Assembly: GCA_024641335.1 (NCBI GenBank)
Contig: JAHEDG010000028.1
Span: 1-37,978 of the forward strand
Reading direction: 5' to 3'
DNA from: Candidatus Zixiibacteriota bacterium
GTDB taxonomy: Bacteria; Zixibacteria; MSB-5A5; UBA10806
DNA length: 37,978 nt
Part shown: piece by piece, positions 34,281 through 37,978 of the stretch
Layout: each line of letters opens with the position of its first letter
How positions within the stretch are numbered: the stretch's first letter is position 1
Notes under the pieces: generated by a model
Databases searched by the model: none
The model's input: only the letters and a program-made list of their open reading frames with translations
Told to the model about the DNA's origin: nothing
Translations under genes and position numbers: made by a program

Positions 34281-35516
34281 TCAGCTCATTCTGCGTTCGG
34301 CGATTTCCTTTTCCCAGTTGAATCGGGCGGTAAACTGCATAATTACGAACAGGGTAAGGACGCAGCAGGCTGTGATCGCCAGCCCGGTGAAACCCTCGAG
34401 GAAAAAGGCGTAAGAGAAGAGCACCAGGTACACGAATTGTGACAGGCCTATCTCCAGAAAGGCGAAGCGCAATCCTATAACGAGACGCATATAAGAAATC
34501 ACCAGAAAGATCGAGACCGCCGAACATATAGCGAACGCGAGATGCAGGTCGATATGATCCACGAGATAAGCTAAAAGCAGATGGAAACTGAAAAACGACG
34601 CCGCGATGAAGAAATAGTTCATCGGATGGATTTTGATTTTTCTGACAATGGTTATGATGAACATCAGAAACATGAAAAGAAACAGCGAGACCGGCGCGAA
34701 ATAACTTACCTTGCTGACAAACGGACCGGGGTTGAGCTTCTTAGGCATTTCCATGCCGATTTGAATTCCGGATATCAGGTTTGTGTATTCCCAGGTCAGA
34801 TTCCAGCCGCTATCGGTTTTCTCTTTTCCAAGGGGCGCTATACCGTTTTCGGGGAAATTGATATCGTCGAAATCGGTGGTCATGGTCATTTTGAAATTCT
34901 TTATCTGGGAAACACCGTCGCCGAACAGATACCACCATTCGTCCATCCCCTGCGCGCTGTAACTGATTTTGATCAGCCTGGTTTCATCCGGCTCGAGCGG
35001 CAGTTGTAATGTTATCATTCCCGATTCGGGGGATAGTTTATCCACCGGCTTACCGTCGACGGTCATTATGAAATTATCGTAGATACCGTCCCTGTTGGGA
35101 AAGGCCCAGGTGAAGAAAAAATCATAGCTTTTCGCCTGGTCGTTTTTGATCAGATATTCGCCGGAAAAGTCGACGCCGTAAGTCGAATACCAGAGCAGTC
35201 CCTTTTTCCGGTATTCCAGGTTCAGTCCGACGGCGATATCGCTTTTTTCGAGAGTGGCTTGATAGTCCTGAGTCACGATTTCTTTCTCCACGGTCTTCTT
35301 GCCGTCGACGGTTCGCTCGACCTCTTTCTCGCTATCGACCTGATACTGAACGTTCGGGGCTTTTTGCATTTGGACGCTGCCCCAGAGCTGTGCCACATCT
35401 TTTTTGAGGTTTCTATCCTGCACTCTCGATCTGGTATCGGTAACCCCTCCCAGGATAATCCAGGCGAGAGAGGTCATTATGAAAATGAATACCAATGCTC
35501 CTATTTGCTTTGCCAT
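34281..35516 (-). CDS. CreD-like inner membrane protein
   Basis: A 411-residue membrane protein. One N-terminal helix (6-24) is followed by a large extracytoplasmic beta-rich domain (about 30-265) and five or six helices from 266 to 398. The N-terminal stretch NLKKDVAQLWGSVQMQKAP and the C-terminal block FLEGFTGLAITACCVLTLFV with IMQFTARFNW follow the CreD (inner membrane protein of the CreBC system) pattern. Its function in envelope stress is poorly known. GGAAGGAAA precedes the ATG. No creB/creC lie nearby. The large domain is less conserved, so I call it CreD-like rather than CreD. Confidence 0.78.
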   Translation of the reverse strand: MAKQIGALVFIFIMTSLAWIILGGVTDTRSRVQDRNLKKDVAQLWGSVQMQKAPNVQYQVDSEKEVERTVDGKKTVEKEIVTQDYQATLEKSDIAVGLNLEYRKKGLLWYSTYGVDFSGEYLIKNDQAKSYDFFFTWAFPNRDGIYDNFIMTVDGKPVDKLSPESGMITLQLPLEPDETRLIKISYSAQGMDEWWYLFGDGVSQIKNFKMTMTTDFDDINFPENGIAPLGKEKTDSGWNLTWEYTNLISGIQIGMEMPKKLNPGPFVSKVSYFAPVSLFLFMFLMFIITIVRKIKIHPMNYFFIAASFFSFHLLLAYLVDHIDLHLAFAICSAVSIFLVISYMRLVIGLRFAFLEIGLSQFVYLVLFSYAFFLEGFTGLAITACCVLTLFVIMQFTARFNWEKEIAERRMS

Positions 35517-35683
35517 GTCAGTTTCCTTCCGTAAATATCGGTTTTATGCCAGAGGTAAGCGCATATGATGTTATTCGAACTTTAGCCGGAACAAATCGCC
35601 GTATTCGTACCATTCAGCGCTTATTATAAGGGGATATGACTGGATTGTTCCAGGGAAATCTCCCTGAACAAATATCTCCAGTC

Positions 35684-35712
35684 TTGACCTGCGGGTCTCC
35701 AACTCCTATCTT
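35684..35712 (+). promoter_or_regulatory. Promoter of the Sir2 gene, leaderless
   Basis: TTGACC (35684-35689), 17 bases, TATCTT (35707-35712). The ATG at 35722 begins nine bases after the -10 box, so transcription should start at or just before it. No Shine-Dalgarno is present. Confidence 0.7.
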
Positions 35713-35721
35713 TCAGTCAAC

Positions 35722-36471
35722 ATGGCTATTGATTTTTCAGAGAGGTTCGAGCGGGTTTTAGCTGACGCTAAAACAGTTGTCGTTTCCACCGGCGCGGGGA
35801 TCTCCGCCGAATCGGGCGTGCCGACATTCCGAGGGGAGGACGGCCTCTGGAAGAAATTCCGAGCCGAAGAACTGGCTACTTTCGAGGCGTTTCAGGCCAA
35901 TCCGCGGATTGTCTGGGAATGGTACAGTTACCGCCGGGAGATAATAAACAAGATCAAGCCGAATCCGGGGCATTACGCCGTGGCCGAAATGGCCGGACTG
36001 TTCGATAATTTCCACATCATCACCCAGAATGTCGACGGGCTTCATAAGCTGGCCGGCTCCGAGGACGTAGTGGAGCTGCACGGCAATATCAAACGCAACC
36101 TCTGCGTTGACTGCGGAAAGATGAATTACGATGAGGAATTCGAAGCGATCCCTCCGCTGTGTTCATGCGGGGGGCGGCTTCGTCCCGACGTGGTCTGGTT
36201 TGGGGAGATGCTTCCGGCCGGGGCTATCGAGCGGGCCTTTAAGGTTTCCAAATCGTGCGATCTTTTATTCACCGTGGGAACGTCCGGCATAGTACAACCG
36301 GCCGCGTCGCTTCCTCCAACCGCCAAACAGCACGGAGCCTTTGTAGTGGAGATCAATATAGAGCCTACCGAGCTGACCTTTATAGTCGATCAGCATTTCC
36401 GTGGAAATTCGGGGGAGATTCTACCGTTTATAGTCAGAAAAATCAAAGAGATAAGGGGAATAAAATCATGA
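35722..36471 (+). CDS. Sir2-family NAD-dependent protein deacylase (CobB/SIRT5-like)
   Basis: A 249-residue sirtuin. NAD-binding GAGIS is at 24-28, PTFRG at 34-38, TQNVDGLH at 101-108, and catalytic H120 in ELHGN. Zinc cysteines are C128, C131, C147 and C149. Y68 and R71 form the YxxR pair that in SIRT5 and CobB binds succinyl or malonyl groups, so it is probably a desuccinylase as well as a deacetylase (class III). It starts a two-gene operon. Its stop overlaps the next ATG (ATGA, 36468-36471). Confidence 0.95.
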   Translation: MAIDFSERFERVLADAKTVVVSTGAGISAESGVPTFRGEDGLWKKFRAEELATFEAFQANPRIVWEWYSYRREIINKIKPNPGHYAVAEMAGLFDNFHIITQNVDGLHKLAGSEDVVELHGNIKRNLCVDCGKMNYDEEFEAIPPLCSCGGRLRPDVVWFGEMLPAGAIERAFKVSKSCDLLFTVGTSGIVQPAASLPPTAKQHGAFVVEINIEPTELTFIVDQHFRGNSGEILPFIVRKIKEIRGIKS

Positions 36472-37214
36472 TCGATCAAATTGCCGATAAACTATCCGGG
36501 CTCCCGGAGAAAACCGGACGGACCGTGGCTCAATTCGTTCACAAGATGACCGAAGCGTTCGGTGAACGAGTCTATTCTATATTACTTTTCGGCTCCGCGG
36601 TCGGAGAGGATTTCATCGAGGATAAATCTGATATCAATACCCTGGTGATTCTCGATGTTGTCAAGGTGTACGATCTGGAGATAATGATGGAAGCCGGGCG
36701 GAAGCTGTTTAAGAAGGGGCTGGCGATTCCTTTGATATTCGAAAAAGGACATATTGTCTCGTCCCTCGATACTTTCCCAATAGAATTCTCCGATATGAAA
36801 CGCCGCCATATAGTTCTGCTCGGAGCTAATCCTCTGGAAAACGCTGTGGTCGAGCAAAAGAATCTCCGTTACCAGTGCGAACGAGAGCTGAAATCCATCG
36901 TGGTCAATCTCCGTCGGGGGTTCTTGCGTACCGACGCGCAAAGAGATAATATAGAAAAGCTGCTTGACGGTTCCATAGCTTCCACGCTGGCCGCCTGCCG
37001 GGGATTGATCTGGATGAAGGGCAAAACCCCGCCGGATGACGTAGCCGATATGCTGGCCGATATCCGCGAAACCTACAATGTCGATATCACCGCCATTGAC
37101 CGGGTATGGCGTTTGCATAAAGGGCAGTCCGGCGCGACCGCTTTGTTAGAGGCAGTTTTCGACGATTATATCCGCAATATCGCCGACCTGGCGGCGGTGG
37201 CGGATAAACTCTAA
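36468..37214 (+). CDS. Nucleotidyltransferase-fold protein, active site possibly altered
   Basis: A 248-residue protein whose N-terminal domain resembles the DNA polymerase beta-like nucleotidyltransferase fold. LLFGSAVGEDFIEDKSDINT (39-58) aligns with the G-S ... D-h-[DE] motif, but the last acidic residue is Asn (D55-I-N57). This may reduce or abolish catalysis. The C-terminal half is helical (IASTLAACRGLIWMK). Overlap with the sirtuin gene (ATGA) and AAGGGGA upstream show translational coupling, so it may work with or regulate the deacylase. I do not know its substrate. A longer in-frame reading overlaps the sirtuin gene and is rejected. Confidence 0.72.
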   Translation: MIDQIADKLSGLPEKTGRTVAQFVHKMTEAFGERVYSILLFGSAVGEDFIEDKSDINTLVILDVVKVYDLEIMMEAGRKLFKKGLAIPLIFEKGHIVSSLDTFPIEFSDMKRRHIVLLGANPLENAVVEQKNLRYQCERELKSIVVNLRRGFLRTDAQRDNIEKLLDGSIASTLAACRGLIWMKGKTPPDDVADMLADIRETYNVDITAIDRVWRLHKGQSGATALLEAVFDDYIRNIADLAAVADKL

Positions 37215-37256
37215 TCCGCACGGCTTTAGCTCTTCGGGGTGACGATTATTTAAAAC

Positions 37257-37978
37257 TTATGAAACCATGCTCATTCCGGCGATCCGGCTGGTAGTCCAGG
37301 CGTTCTGAAAATTGAATCCGCCGGTGATACCGTCGATATCCAGAACTTCGCCGGCGAAATAAAGTCCCGGGCAGAGTTTGCTTTGCATAGTCCTGAAATC
37401 GACTTCCTTGAGGTCGACTCCGCCGCAGGTTACGAATTCCTCTTTGAACTCCCCTTTGCCGCCGATAGCGAACTTAGCGGCTGTCAATTCAGAGGTTATC
37501 GAGGTCATGACTGTTTTTGTCAGGTCGGCCCAGACTGTATTCTCGGCGACACCGCAATACTCGGCTATGCGGCTCCAGTATCTTTTGGGAGATACTGCCG
37601 GGCTCCAGAGCCGAACATGCTTTTTACCGTTTTGCTCTTTGTAGGCCAGGAGTTCCCGGTAGAGCTCTTCCGAATTGCGATCGGGCAGGAAGCTGACGGT
37701 CATTTCGGCCCGGTAATTATTCTCATGAAGGAAACGGGCGCCCCAGGCCGAAAGCTTGAGAATGGCGGGGCCGCTCAATCCCCAATGAGTGATAAGCAGA
37801 GGCCCGGTCTGTTCAATCTTTTTCTTTCCCCTGCCCGATAAGGCAAGCCGCACAGCCGGGAAACTGGTTCCGGCCAGACCATCGAGGCGACGGTCTTTTA
37901 TATCGAAGGTAAACAGCGAGGGAACTCCCGCCACGATATTATGTCCGAGGGCCTTAGCCAGCCGATGCCCCTGCGAGA
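37257..37978 (-). CDS. HI0933/YhiN-family FAD-dependent oxidoreductase (5' end outside window)
   Basis: The C-terminal 240 residues of a flavoprotein. The frame runs past the window edge as SQGHRLAKALGHNIVAGVPS. LSGPAILKLSAWGARFL and the last motifs LYFAGEVLDIDGITGGFNFQ and NAWTTSRIAG are typical of the HI0933/YhiN family. The conserved glycine-rich FAD site should lie upstream, outside the window. Function in bacteria is not well known. It is convergent with the nucleotidyltransferase-fold gene. A downstream Met near 37934 would make a truncated product and is not the start. Confidence 0.92.
   Translation of the reverse strand, partial: SQGHRLAKALGHNIVAGVPSLFTFDIKDRRLDGLAGTSFPAVRLALSGRGKKKIEQTGPLLITHWGLSGPAILKLSAWGARFLHENNYRAEMTVSFLPDRNSEELYRELLAYKEQNGKKHVRLWSPAVSPKRYWSRIAEYCGVAENTVWADLTKTVMTSITSELTAAKFAIGGKGEFKEEFVTCGGVDLKEVDFRTMQSKLCPGLYFAGEVLDIDGITGGFNFQNAWTTSRIAGMSMVS

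Overview
The window is a 38-kb piece of a bacterial chromosome of moderate GC, densely packed with genes on both strands. I see no rRNA, tRNA, CRISPR, transposase or phage gene. An HrcA/CIRCE-controlled groESL, RmuC, UvrD/PcrA, a CreD-like protein, lipoproteins with C-terminal beta propellers, a possible outer-membrane barrel remnant and frequent TTG starts fit a didermal, uncultivated bacterium of the FCB group. A Zixibacteria-like lineage is my guess from protein flavour only. No marker gene here proves it.

Layout. 1-1081: end of a small hypothetical protein and a 7-TM protein. 1078-3335: promoter, perfect CIRCE operator, groES, groEL and terminator. 3341-4379: AT-rich Panacea antitoxin/RelE-like toxin pair behind a consensus promoter. 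4517-5337: a secreted PEBP-family protein, an overlapping small cysteine-rich protein and a broken second copy of the PEBP C-terminus. 5413-9835: flavin reductase-like protein, YpdA-like flavoprotein, NtrC-type response regulator and RmuC. 9897-12227: an unusual fusion of aspartate aminotransferase with an HPr-kinase/PEPCK-like P-loop domain. 12270-18464: flotillin, hybrid histidine kinase and UvrD/PcrA helicase. 18465-19115: a structured gene-poor stretch with two mini-ORFs. 19154-20371: lipoprotein. 20469-25701: a four-gene surface-polymer operon (flippase, AsnB-like amidotransferase, cytidylyltransferase, TagB/TagF-like transferase). 25853-29775: cytochrome c lipoprotein, small lipoprotein, PAP2 phosphatase, methyltransferase and a PLP desulfhydrase/deaminase-family enzyme. 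30054-30727: an orphan gene with a strong terminator. 30782-32968: an amidoligase cassette (possible small peptide, RLAN domain, RimK-like ATP-grasp, GNAT). 32959-37978: glycosyltransferase, CreD-like membrane protein, Sir2 deacylase coupled to a nucleotidyltransferase-fold protein, and part of an HI0933/YhiN-type flavoprotein.

How genes work together. The strongest candidate for an under-described system is the split RLAN/ATP-grasp/GNAT cassette. In other bacteria these parts are usually one or two large fused proteins, the GNAT often carrying a C39-like peptidase domain. Here they are three short genes preceded by a possible 43-residue peptide whose stop overlaps the next start. The aminotransferase-kinase fusion is the most unusual single protein. 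Several first genes have no Shine-Dalgarno sequence but a -10 box 7 to 11 bases before the start codon, which suggests that leaderless transcription is common in this genome.
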